DNA from: Sanguinoderma infundibulare
Taxonomy: Eukaryota; Basidiomycota; Agaricomycetes; Polyporales; Polyporaceae
Length of the DNA: 64,000 nt
Assembly (NCBI GenBank): GCA_032821775.1
Contig: JAVLRN010000012.1
Span: forward strand, 2,170,001 to 2,234,000
Direction of reading: 5' to 3'
Position numbers and translations under genes: made by a program. This document shows, one piece after another, positions 35,640 to 45,272 of this stretch (positions are counted from its first letter, which is position 1; every line of letters begins with the position of its first letter). The notes beneath the pieces are model-generated. The model made no database searches. It saw nothing but the letters and a program-made list of their open reading frames with translations, and was not told the DNA's origin.

Positions 35640-37970
35640 TGAGTCCTGACCAGTTCTCGCTTCTAAGAGCGGTGGGGGAGCATGGGCGGACGTATCGCGA
35701 CCAACGCCGGCCCTCGGGCGTCGACCCGTTGGCTCCTGGGCTGGTCGAAGAGGTGAGTCATATATATCGTTGCGTCCTTGTATGATGAGCTGACTGGCTC
35801 ATTTCATATTCATCCGTGTAGTGGAGGGACATCGAGGGCTCCGCCGTCGGCACAGTGTACCACACCGCGCCCAACACGCCGAACGTGGTTACCTTTCCTC
35901 GTCGGCTGTCTCGAGCCACCGAGCCCGGAAGTACAACAGAACACCGGACGCCACAGTTAAGTTTCAGCTCGACAACGGTCGTGGGGTCGAGGAAGCGTGA
36001 GTGGCTCTCGTTGAACCTCGTCGCAGGACAGTGCGGTGACGTCTGTATGCAGCATCCCGTGCCAAGGATGGCGTCGACCTTGAAGATCCTGCGACCACTG
36101 CCGACGTCCACCACCTTCCGTGGATGCTAACGCGGACGTACACGACAGTTCATGCCCTTACACTACTTGGCCTTGTTATTGTTGTCGCCCCCGTCCGAAT
36201 TTTCTTGCCTCGAGGTATGCGTCGCGTCCGAGTTTCTTCCTCCAAGTGGAACAATGTGGACTCATGCATTTCTAGGTTTGCCGATCCCTGCGATCTTCAC
36301 GACTTGCCGTGTTCACCGCAGTTTAGCCTTCATCCCCTGTCCACACATCTTGACCCGCTACCACCACCTCCTTGCTCGAGTGGTTCACCTCCAGGCTGTT
36401 GATTATGAGCGGTAAGGCGGCCACGAACGCGGGAACCACAAGCCAACCCATCTGGCGCAAGATCATTCCCACGAAACCGTCAGATCAGTCGTCCTTGCCG
36501 AGACCGACGCCCGAGAAGAACTTCGAGCAATCCGTTCCTGGACGCTCCCACTGAAACCACAGCCACCGAACTTCTTCGATTCCTACGCGAGGTCATCGAA
36601 ACCTGGGATTCCAAGGCCATCAATCTCTATCGCACGAACTCCCTCGTCGACAACCGACGGCGGGTGGAGAACATGGCGGCAGCTACGCGATCCGTCATGG
36701 TGACGTGCTCAAGACCTCCCCTCTTCTTCTCCGAAAAACCGCGGTGTTCTCCTCTGTTTACTCGGATCAACGCCTCTGCGCGATCCACCATGGGCACATG
36801 CGCCGGACCACCGTCGTGGTCCCCATGTGAACGCGGTGTTCTCTTCTGTTTACTCGAGATTCATCACCTCCCGTCCTGGAGTTGGAGCGCATCTAATTTA
36901 CAAACCCAAGGCTCCCTTCCCCATCAGCCACAGCCCGCCATGCCGAAGAAGCCCAAATCGGAACGGATGGTATGCGTGGTCTCGTTCTTCGTCTATCGTA
37001 ATTTTCGCTCAGTTTTCTATCGGGGAACGTGGCAGTTCACATCCGTCAATCTCCGGCCCTTCACGGCGCGTTCGAGATGGTCAAGCTAGTCTCACCGCCC
37101 CGCTTGACACGTCTGTCCATCAAAGACGAGCCGTGGGAGATGCAGGCGCTGCTCTCCCGCTTCATTTTCGCAACACGGTCAAGGGAGAAGCCACAAACAC
37201 CGCCGACGTACCGATCAGTGTACCATTTGAAGGAAGTGCTAGAAGACACGATCCGATAGGAAGGGATCTTCCTCTACGGATCTGCATGCCGCGTCCGCGT
37301 CAGGGCCGGCGGCCGCAAAGGTTGCCAGGATCAGGTTGCGGCGCACCCAGGCTGAATCCCCTTCATTGCTGGTACGTGTCCCACCTTCGATAGCAACAGA
37401 CAGTCCAGTCAGAGAGGCTGACAGCCGCTGCCTTAGGTCCTCCAAAACGTGCCGGCCGCCCAAGGTTGCCACTTGAATCCCCTAAAGAACGAGCGTACTT
37501 CCGGACGCCTCTTCGCTCAGAGGTCCTCAAGAAGCACGTTCTCCGGGAAATGTTCCGGTTAAGGGCTGGTTTGTGCCTACCCCGTTGCATCGTTTCGTCC
37601 GGCAAGGCCACTGACATTCATTTCCCCAACTACAGATCGCAGACGCGAGAATCCGATACTGCACAGGCAGAACGCATTCAAAACGACATGTTGTGGGCGG
37701 TTAGTGAGGGTGTCTCTCCGAACGAGGCACGTCACATCGAAAACCATGTGTTATGGAGGAACAATGGGGACATCTCCCCGAGCGTAGGTACGTGGCTTTT
37801 CGTCAGTCGTACCCAACCACCAGTTCATTCACAAACTGCGAAGCCATCGTGCCCTATTTGACTCCAGATCCGGGGGAATTTCAAATGGTGGTAGAGGAGC
37901 GGTGGGTCGACGAGCTCAGCAACCTATCCTGGTCCTTTTTTAGTGGCACGGTCATCGTAAAATTGTGACT
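35640..37970 (+). pseudogene. Protein-like segments in shifting frames; decaying or poorly resolved gene
   Basis: Several stretches read like real protein, but in different frames and without a continuous splice chain. They include MSPDQFSLLRAVGEHGRTYR, a well-formed 57-70 nt intron, WRDIEGSAVGTVYHTAPNTP, then, one frame over, RKYNRTPDATVKFQLDNGRG and VHHLPWMLTRTYTTVHALTL. Further on lie LTRYHHLLARVVHLQAVDYE, LLRFLREVIETWDSKAINLY, FEMVKLVSPPRLTRLSIKDE, RIQNDMLWAVSEGVSPNEAR, HIENHVLWRNNGDISPSV and EERWVDELSNLSWSFFSGTV. Some joins have plausible donors (GTGAGT, GTATGC, GTAAGG). I cannot assign a family. The most economical reading is one rapidly diverging or degenerating gene, possibly together with the segment from 34962. 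Confidence 0.3.
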
Positions 37971-38434
37971 GTAACCACGACGTAAACTGTGTATGTTCAC
38001 AGCAATTATACAAACTTGCCAGATGGATCTTAAAACGTGTGCTTCTGGAACGCCTGACATTCCCGTCAAGACGTTCACGTTCATTTTCGCAGTGCTGCAA
38101 AACAAGCTGCAGGGTCCACGCGCGGGACGTTGCGAAGGCTTAAATGGGTTGACGCATACATAGAGCCGCGCATGCAGTCATGCCATAGAGGTTGTACGCA
38201 CTCAGTGGCAAAAGGCACCGGAGGTACGAATGTCGTCAAACTTCCCACGTACTAACCACAGCTCGACTAGCGCGGCAGCGACTCACGCCAGCAGTCAGAA
38301 TATTAATGTCTGAATGGCAAAGCATCTCGAAGAAGTCCAAGATGTCTATCGTACAAATAGTTCCAATCCATCCGGCAAAGTCATCTCCAACAATATGAAG
38401 TTCTGAACAAGTGTCCATCATCATCCGACGACGC
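37971..38434. other. Gene-free stretch
   Basis: About 460 bases downstream of the unresolved region and downstream of the stop codon of the JmjC gene. I see no supported frame or repeat. Confidence 0.4.
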
Positions 38435-40979
38435 TCAAGGGTTATGACCGATCGCCTTCTCCTGCCTGACGCACGACAGCCACGCGTACCACATCATGGT
38501 CCGCAGCTGGAGCACGTCCTCCTTCCACGGCTTCACCTCGTTCTGCTCCCGGAACTCGCGCGTCAGCACCCCGCACCGCCCGACGTTCTCCGGGCTCACA
38601 AAGTCGCACGCGACCTTGATGCAGTCCGCCAGGTTGCACACCTACAGTAACGCAAAACAACAAAAACAAAAAACCCCCGTCAGTTTGTTTCCGCCGCGCC
38701 TCGGACCAGGAGCAACGAGCCGAATTCTCGCAAGACATTAAGACGGAGACTGACGAACCTGATGCGCGCACCCCGCGGGAATGAACACCGCCTCGCCCGG
38801 CCTCTGGTATATGCGGTGGCTCACGACCCCGTAGTCCCGATACAGCTCCGCCCGCAGCTCCGCGTCCAGGTAGAACATCTGCGCGTGGATCGGGTCCGCG
38901 TTCTTGTGCTTGCCCCCGAACTTCTTCTCCATGACCGTCGCGAACTTCTTCTCCAGGAACGCGCGCAGCCGCGGCGAGTCCCCCGCTTTGTAGATGTCCC
39001 ACGCCGCACACCCGGGGCTGCCGTCCGGCTTCGGGGAGGCGTAGGTCATGATGTTGACCGCGTCGGCCATGTCCATGTGCAGCCGCGTCGAGCCCTTGCT
39101 GCCTTTGGACTCGAACGAGGCCAGCGCGTTGTACATTTTCGGACCTAGACGCGCATCCCCGGGGTCGAGGAGCAGGGAACGGTGAGTATACTCGCACGAA
39201 CGGGTTGCACTGAGGGCTGCTCACCGAGATCGGGCCCGACTGCTTTGCTCGGGAAGTGCGACGCGACGTTGAGCACGCCGTCGCGCCGGACATAGTTGGG
39301 CACCGGAGTCACCCGGACGAAGTCCTCGTACAGTTCGGGGAACGTCGTCTTGAAGTCGGTCGAAGGAGGCCAGTCCTGCACAAAAAGCGTCTGTCAGCTC
39401 GGCCCAGCGGCTCCGGCTCCGGCGTACCTTGAGCTTCCAGTTTAAACCACGACGATCCTCGTAGTTTCCGAACCGAGAGAAGAACCGGGATACCATCTCC
39501 TGCTTGCTGTCCTCGCATTGACACTCGACGATCGAGCATTTCTCCTTGCCGTAGTTGTCGCTAAAATATTGCGGCGTCCACTGTACACGAAACTTTTCCG
39601 AAAGTCCAGTAACGACGAGGGGGTCGCCACGGCGCCACAGCTCCCGAAATATCCCCTCTGTGAGTTCGCTGTCGGAAAACGTGGTGGTATCATGCGAGGG
39701 TATGGGTTCTTGGCTGAGCACGGGGTCTGGAAGGGGAGGTTCCAGGACAGTCGGCGCTGGTAAGCTGACAGGGAGATGAGCGGACTCGGGAGTAGCTGAC
39801 GGTAGGACGCTGGAACTAGAATCGCCTCCGGAGACGAGAGACGCTGGTGCTGGAGGCAGCTCGATGTCAGCAGGGCCTTCTGACGTGTTCGGGCTCGGGT
39901 TCAGGTTCGGGCTCGGGTTCGGATTCGGTTTCGAAGGCGCAGCGACGAAGTTGAGCAGTGCCTCCATGTCTTCAATTGCCTGCGCTAATTCACATTCACG
40001 GAAGCGAGATACTGGCGAGAAGTCCTCCAGCTGATGGGGGTTACGATTCGAGCAGATGAGTTGGAATGAACGTCGGGGCACATTCCGTGGTGAGGCCGTG
40101 ACACGGCACCCGGGAGGTGTTTCGGAACCGGTGCCGTCCCGGATGTAGGCGAAGCAATCGAGGCAGGCCTCGCGACCACACTTTCGACACATCCAGCTAC
40201 TAGAGAATATGGACGTCAAGCATGCATCTGCGAATGGTTTTTCAGATCTCAGGGTGGAGAAGGAACGAAGTGGGGGTGGCATACCACACGTCGCTCGAAC
40301 CCCCATTTCGCGGGGACGACGGATGACATCGGGCAACTTGATGTGTTGCATCTCCTCCTTGAGAATAGGAAGAAGGGCTTTCGCCACCGAATGCTCCGGG
40401 AACGTTATCCAACCGATTTGGCCGCTAGGATAGAAAGAAGACCCACCTTGACGTATTCTATGTGAGTTAGCTGTAGGTCTGTATTCCAGCTGGTAGGGGT
40501 ATCCAGCGCCGGGGAGGCTTGGGACTTGTTCTCTCCGAAGCTGGTCCCGACAATCTTGTCACTGTCATCCCTCATGAGAAACCGCAAGCCCTGGAAGCGG
40601 CAGGTCTCCCCTGTGATTTTGCTGATGCATGCCGCGCACTTGAAAACTCCAAGCTCGTCCAAGCGGTAGCGAGGGGCGAGACATCTATGTGACTGCAGTT
40701 CCGGCTTAAGATGAACGGTCGTTCCCTGGCGGGCATCATCATCCGCGACGAGCTTGATGCAACCAAGGGAGGCGGCGTGCTCGTCAGCGATTGGCCCTGC
40801 AGAGTGGGCTGACCAACCAGATATGTTAGCACGTGTCATTAAATAAGACGGAGGTGTTGGAAGCACAGACCGGAAGACTCGGGAGTATCAGCTTTGGTCG
40901 TCTTGGCCCGCTTCGCCTTCGATCCGAGTTGCGTGGTCTCGTCGAGATCCCGATGCCGTTTGTTTCGATGCATTCCCAT
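38435..40979 (-). CDS. JmjC-domain histone demethylase, KDM3-like
   Basis: The chosen start (40979, MGMHRNKRHRDLDET) is followed by a basic patch suitable as a nuclear signal (KAKRAKTTK). A cysteine/histidine-rich region (SHRCLAPRY, VFKCAACISKITGETC) and a second zinc-binding cluster (WMCRKCGREACLDCFAYI) precede a Pro/Ser linker. The demethylase domain begins RRGDPLVVTGL and VQWTPQYFSDNYG, as in the KDM3/JMJD1 group. It continues through DWPPSTDFKTTFPELYEDF, MYNALASFESKGSKGSTRLH, the iron-binding HMD motif (HMDMADAVNIM) and the distal His in FIPAGCAHQV, so the Fe(II) triad H-x-D...H is intact. The C-terminus is CNLADCIKVACDFVSPENV to AIGHNP. KDM3 enzymes remove H3K9 methyl groups using 2-oxoglutarate and oxygen in the nucleus. 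Substrate here is inferred from family resemblance. The start could also be 41123. Confidence 0.88.
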
Positions 40980-41536
40980 TGAGAGCGATGACGAGTGCAG
41001 CTCGAGGTTCCCTTGCGAAATGTGGCCGCGACGTATACCGACGGTGTGGTGGTGGTAGCTCTCGAAGATGACGGTGACAGTACGAGTTGGGAAGCGAATA
41101 CAGAGCTCGTGAACTCTATTCAAGACAAGACAGCTTCGAATTACTTAATGTTCACGTGGCCAATGTGATATAGATATGCGTGGGAATGATCTTTAAAAAC
41201 CCAGACAAGCCTGGTGCGGTCTTGATGCGCCTCGGGGATGGTCAAGAGAGGTGGCAGAGAGAGACCACTCGTCCAGCTACCGTCGCCGTCGTTTGCAGAG
41301 TTGCGCCACTGCAAACATAAGTCTGAGTTAGCTATAGGGTCCAGCGTCTGAATCCATATCGGTGATCGATCTCGGGCCGACTGCCGGGCTCCTCAAGGAA
41401 AACTGCAGACTTTGATGCAGAAGCCAGCCGCCAGCAGCAGCAGCGACCAGGAACTTGAAGGGGGACGTCGACAGGACTAAGTATTGGAAGATGTAGACAA
41501 GTGCTAAGCGAGAATATCTACAGGGGTATTTACCAA
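40980..41536. other. Upstream region of the JmjC gene
   Basis: About 550 bases before the MITE-like element. The first part could extend the JmjC open frame to 41123. Beyond that I see no gene. A CAG-CAG short run near 41431-41440 is minor. Confidence 0.35.
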
Positions 41537-41736
41537 CATCAGCAAAAGCTCACTTACCTGACGGTCCTGAGGCTTCCTGATGCCCAGTGTAAGCGCGACA
41601 GATCGTGTCAGGCTCCCAGGCAGGTCCCTGAGTAGACAAGCCTGAGAGCCTGACGGCGCTCTGAATCGCTTAGGAGGCCCCTCAGGAAGCTCAGGAACTA
41701 TCAGGAACAAGTCAGGGAAGTGAACTTTTGCTGATG
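41537..41736. mobile_element. MITE-like element with 25-bp terminal inverted repeats
   Basis: A 200-bp element is bounded by inverted repeats. The left end starts CATCAGCAAAAG and continues CTCACTTACCTGA; the right end, reverse-complemented, starts identically and continues TTCACTTCCCTGA, 23 of 25 positions matching. A second inverted block (TCCTGAGGCTTCCTGA against TTCCTGAGCTTCCTGA) lies just inside. The interior is rich in CCTGA/TCAGG motifs and has no meaningful coding frame. Flanks are not identical, so the target-site duplication is unclear (at most AA). It sits in the intergenic region between the JmjC gene and the Zn2Cys6 factor. I do not recognise the superfamily. Confidence 0.75.
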
Positions 41737-42002
41737 AAGAGAACGTAGTAAGTGACTTGTCTGTCCTTTACACCCACTAGTACGGAAGACGGTCACGGAA
41801 AGAAAACGCTGAAGGGTTGGACGGAACGTGCACGTCTAGCGCGCACAGGTTGTTCCAGAAAGAGACGGAGTAAGTAAAAGAAAGCGAAGCACGCCCAACA
41901 GCAACCCTAGGTGGTACGATACGACGTCCATAACTCGGCCGCGTGTCCAGGCAGCGTCGCCGCAATGGGGAAGTACGAGTCGGACTGGCCCGTCGTCCCG
42001 TT
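41737..42002. other. Short intergenic stretch
   Basis: Between the MITE-like element and the stop codon of the Zn2Cys6 gene. No supported feature is seen. Confidence 0.4.
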
Positions 42003-43421
42003 CTACCATTTCTCGTGGATCGTCCGCTGGGTTTCTCCGATGCTCGGCTGGCTGGAAGTCGAGATGGGAGTCATGAGCTCGTCGGACTCGGTCAGCGTCG
42101 AACCCTCAGCCGACGACGAGCCGCTCGACACCGTGTCCCCATACATTATATCCCTGAGTTCCGTAACACGCCTGAGGATGACGCACGTCTGCCTCGACGT
42201 GTTGTGCTCCGGGAGCTGCGTGAGGAGCGCCGCCGTGTCCTGGAGCTGCGACGTCAACCCGATGAGGGCGTTGCCCACGACGGGGTTCGTGACGCACGAA
42301 CACGACACGGGCTGCAAGTGTTGCTGCCCGCCCTGGTAGTAGTGGTCCGCGTTGTGCGAGCCATGGGTCGCCTTGCCGTGTGTATCCACAGACGCGGAGA
42401 AAGGCGACGAGTCGTCCGCGGGCGAATACACGTCCCGTCTGTGTGCGTGTGCCTGCTGGTTGCGATAGAGGGCATCTAAATGTCCGGATCCGCCGTCGAC
42501 GGCAGGGTAGGGCGTGAACCGGCACAGATTCTTCCGGGAGGGATTGGACGCCTGCTCTGTCCCAATCGCGTGCGGTCCCCGCCAGTCCGCGCCCTGCAGG
42601 TGCGCATCGCGTCTGTCGCGGGCCACCTCCTGGCACTGGAGCGGCCGGGAGGAGCGTGAGTGACGCTTCCCGTCCGCATCGCCGTCGTAGAGGTTGGACT
42701 CCGTCCATATCGGGTGGGACTTGCCTTGAAGCTCGCGAACGAGGCTCTCAAGCTCGGCAATACGGTTCCGCAGGCGCGTGTTCTCGTCCGCGTTTGGATC
42801 ATCTCGCAGGGCGGGGTCATCCACTTCGTATACGCAGAGGCCGGTCAACCCAAGTTGTATGCAGCGCTGGCAGGGTCGCTTCCTGTCGCACTTGCGCTTA
42901 GAGGTGTGGCAGTTGAGGCAGGATTGGGTGGTCCGGTTGCGCCGTCGCTTGCGGTGATCCACCTCCAGGGAGGCGAGACTCGGTGTGTAGGAGCCGCTCG
43001 AGATCAAGATGGCTGGACCGGGGATGGAAACTTCTTCGAAGGAACCTGGTCGCCTTGCACCTGTGCTCCCGTCTAGAGCGACGTAATGCGCATCTAAGTC
43101 GTCCACCCGACTAATGTCTGCGATAAATGAGTGGCAGGGCGAGTCGGGATTGCTAGAAGAGCTACGATCGTCGTTGGCGATGAATAGAAGGCCAGAATAT
43201 AGATCTTGGATCTCGATGTTTGTGGTCTTTGAAAGCGAGATCTTGGAACCATTATGTTCTCCTGAGAAGCAGAATGTCAGTGAAACGCGATGCGCGTTGT
43301 TCATGCTGATCGCATTACCTTGGAGGTCAGCGAACTCCGGTTGCACAGGTTGATCACTTGAAAGGACAGCGTGGTCATTCGGATGTAGCACTTCAGTCTG
43401 GAGGTTATTCTCATCAGTCAT
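42003..43421 (-). CDS. Zn(II)2Cys6 binuclear-cluster transcription factor
   Basis: The frame is open from 43421 (MTDENNLQTEVLHPNDHAV) to 42003. A basic stretch (HRKRRRNRTTQS) leads into the binuclear cluster CLNCHTSKRKCDRKRPCQRC, completed by IQLGLTGLC, so the spacing is CX2CX6CX5CX2CX8C. A linker (YEVDDPALRDDPNADENTRL) is followed by a leucine-zipper-like coiled coil (RLRNRIAELESLVRELQ). The rest is low complexity, ending GETQRTIHEKW. No fungal-specific middle homology region is visible, so this is a short factor. Bases near 43262-43320 look like a 57-nt intron (GTAATG donor, TTCTCAG acceptor) that happens to keep the frame open. If it is removed, the protein reads ADLQGEHNGSKISL. Targets are unknown. 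Confidence 0.85.
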   Translation of the reverse strand: MTDENNLQTEVLHPNDHAVLSSDQPVQPEFADLQGNAISMNNAHRVSLTFCFSGEHNGSKISLSKTTNIEIQDLYSGLLFIANDDRSSSSNPDSPCHSFIADISRVDDLDAHYVALDGSTGARRPGSFEEVSIPGPAILISSGSYTPSLASLEVDHRKRRRNRTTQSCLNCHTSKRKCDRKRPCQRCIQLGLTGLCVYEVDDPALRDDPNADENTRLRNRIAELESLVRELQGKSHPIWTESNLYDGDADGKRHSRSSRPLQCQEVARDRRDAHLQGADWRGPHAIGTEQASNPSRKNLCRFTPYPAVDGGSGHLDALYRNQQAHAHRRDVYSPADDSSPFSASVDTHGKATHGSHNADHYYQGGQQHLQPVSCSCVTNPVVGNALIGLTSQLQDTAALLTQLPEHNTSRQTCVILRRVTELRDIMYGDTVSSGSSSAEGSTLTESDELMTPISTSSQPSIGETQRTIHEKW

Positions 43422-43616
43422 TCCCTCAAGACAACAAAATCATCAGGACACTAACAATGAGAGATTGTTTGACAGAGCACAATTTCTGTGATCCGCGCTC
43501 TTCAGACAATTTTTGATCCAATGACGACGACACTGGCGACTGCGCTGTGAGCAATTGCTCAACGGGAGAACGAAGAGGTTCGATACGCCCGGCTGATAGA
43601 ATCTCGTGAGCCATAC

Positions 43617-44965
43617 CTACTTGATATCAATGATGTTATACATACTGCCATCCTCGTCGATCAAAATGACGGGGGCAAGGATCTCCAAAGCCGCTCTGAG
43701 ATCGTTTGGGAGAGCGTGATCCTTCGAGTTCGTGACATACATCAGGCAAAATCGTGATTCGAGAAGCACTAAACACTCACCTGGAAAAGACATGATAGGT
43801 CTGCGTCGGAGGCACATGCAGTCTCGACATTGGAATGCTACAGTGATAATTCGGTTAGTCAAACTTGTTCACATGCATGGAGTCGCGCAGCACCTCGAGA
43901 ATGTAGTCGAGAACGTAGTCGACCGGATCGTAGCCCTAGAACAGCCGTTTGTGAGTAGTGCGGCATACCATGACGCCGGCAGACGTACAGGTCCACAGGC
44001 ATACGGATCGTTGATGCTCCCGTCGTCCGATTCAATGGGCGAGTGCTCCGGCGGTGACCCGGGATCACCTCCGGTGTCGTGTGGACCGGACGCCGCCTTC
44101 ATGATCTTGGGGCGAAGTAACCTCCGATGTTTCGATTTGTAGTAGTTGAGAAATATGCACTGGTCGTACTCCTCGACAGGTGCCGGACCATCCTTCCAAG
44201 CCGAGGCGCGCTCCACGGGGCCATTGCGAGAGAAGACTGAGGCGTCGACCGAACGTGACATGGACACCTGAAATTCACCAGACATGGAGAGGGCGCCTCC
44301 GGAGACGACTAGCTCTCCGCTGGAACTGCTGTTACTGAAAGCAGCTTCTGCCCAGACCGCGGTCTTCGTGAAGCCTGAAACGAAGATGATGTCTTTCTCT
44401 TCTAGCCCAATCCCGAGCTCGTCGTTTGCGAATGCGCACCAGTCCGAGAGGTGCGCACGGATGTACTTGACGATGTGCATCTTGCACTCAAGGTTCGTTT
44501 TGTGCGCAGGATACTTCAGCATGAGCAGCGCACCGGCGGACTCGTTGCACTGGTAGCGCAAGTTCGCGGATGCAAGATCGCTGTCGACACTGAACACGTT
44601 TAGCTTCACATACAGAGCCACAAACAATGAAGCCCGCACCTCGCGGAGACGCCTGCCGATATCGATATGGACTGGAGACTCTTGCTGTGCAGATGTGTCT
44701 GTGTGATCTTGTTCGGACAGCGGGTCAACATCGGATTGTGAGGCTTGAATTCTTCAAAAGAAGCGGGCACCCCATTCTTGAGGTTGACGGAGTCCGTCGC
44801 AGGTCGCATGGCGTTGAACATGAAACGGAAATGGCCCTCTCGTAGGTACCCAACGTCGCCGAGATGGACCTCCCCGACGTCCGGACATGGCTCTGGGCCC
44901 CACAGTGCATGGCCATACCCTAGAGGGGCGAGCTGTTCCGCGTATATATCCCATGGAGCCACCAT
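43617..44965 (-). CDS. Uncharacterised basidiomycete family protein
   Basis: The start MVAPWDIYAEQLAPLGYGHA is followed by LWGPEPCPDVGEVHLGDVGY. This opening, and the central DIIFVSGFTKTAVWAEAAFS, NSSSSGELVVSGGALSMSGE and DQCIFLNYYKSKHRRLL, belong to a large family of uncharacterised Agaricomycete proteins that I recognise only by pattern. The tail is assembled from small exons: GYDPVDYVLDYILE and ALPNDLRAALEILAPVILID, ending EDGSMYNIIDIK at 43617. In relatives the tail reads similarly. Members occur in many copies per genome and have no known biochemical activity. Introns lie near 44670-44610, 43970-43925 and 43910-43740. An upstream in-frame extension to 45154 would add a 7-residue-repeat leader from a minisatellite and is less likely. 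Confidence 0.65.
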
Positions 44966-45007
44966 CTGCAACGACTTGATGAGGGCTTGTGGAATAATGC
45001 TCGAAAG

Positions 45008-45160
45008 AGGGAAAGAGGACGCCGGAGTGGAAGAAGACGCTGTGAGAGGGCAAGAGGACGCCGCAACAGGGCAAGAGGACGTTGCAAGAGGGAAAGAGAA
45101 CGCTGCAAGAAGAGTGAAAGAGGACGTTATAAGAGGGAAAGAGGGCGTCGTCACGACGAG
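45008..45160. repeat. 21-bp minisatellite
   Basis: About seven degenerate tandem copies of a purine-rich unit close to GGGAAAGAGGACGCTGCAAGA. Typical cores are GCAAGAGGACGCCGCAACAG and GAAAGAGGACGTTATAAGAG. The 21-base period equals seven codons. On the minus strand it is open and would encode repeats such as SSFPLAT and SSCPLTA, immediately upstream of the uncharacterised family gene. Confidence 0.8.
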
Positions 45161-45272
45161 AGGCTCCTGCGTTGAGTGAGAGTCTCAGAGGCCGTGCTTG
45201 ATACGAGTAACGCGCATCATGGCTAGTGTATTTGGGCAGATGATAACTACAACCTGCCAACGCGGAAGCTTC

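Noticed and set aside
38762..39148. Plus-strand frame opposite the JmjC domain
   Set aside because: It is an antisense shadow; the minus strand carries the iron-binding motif.
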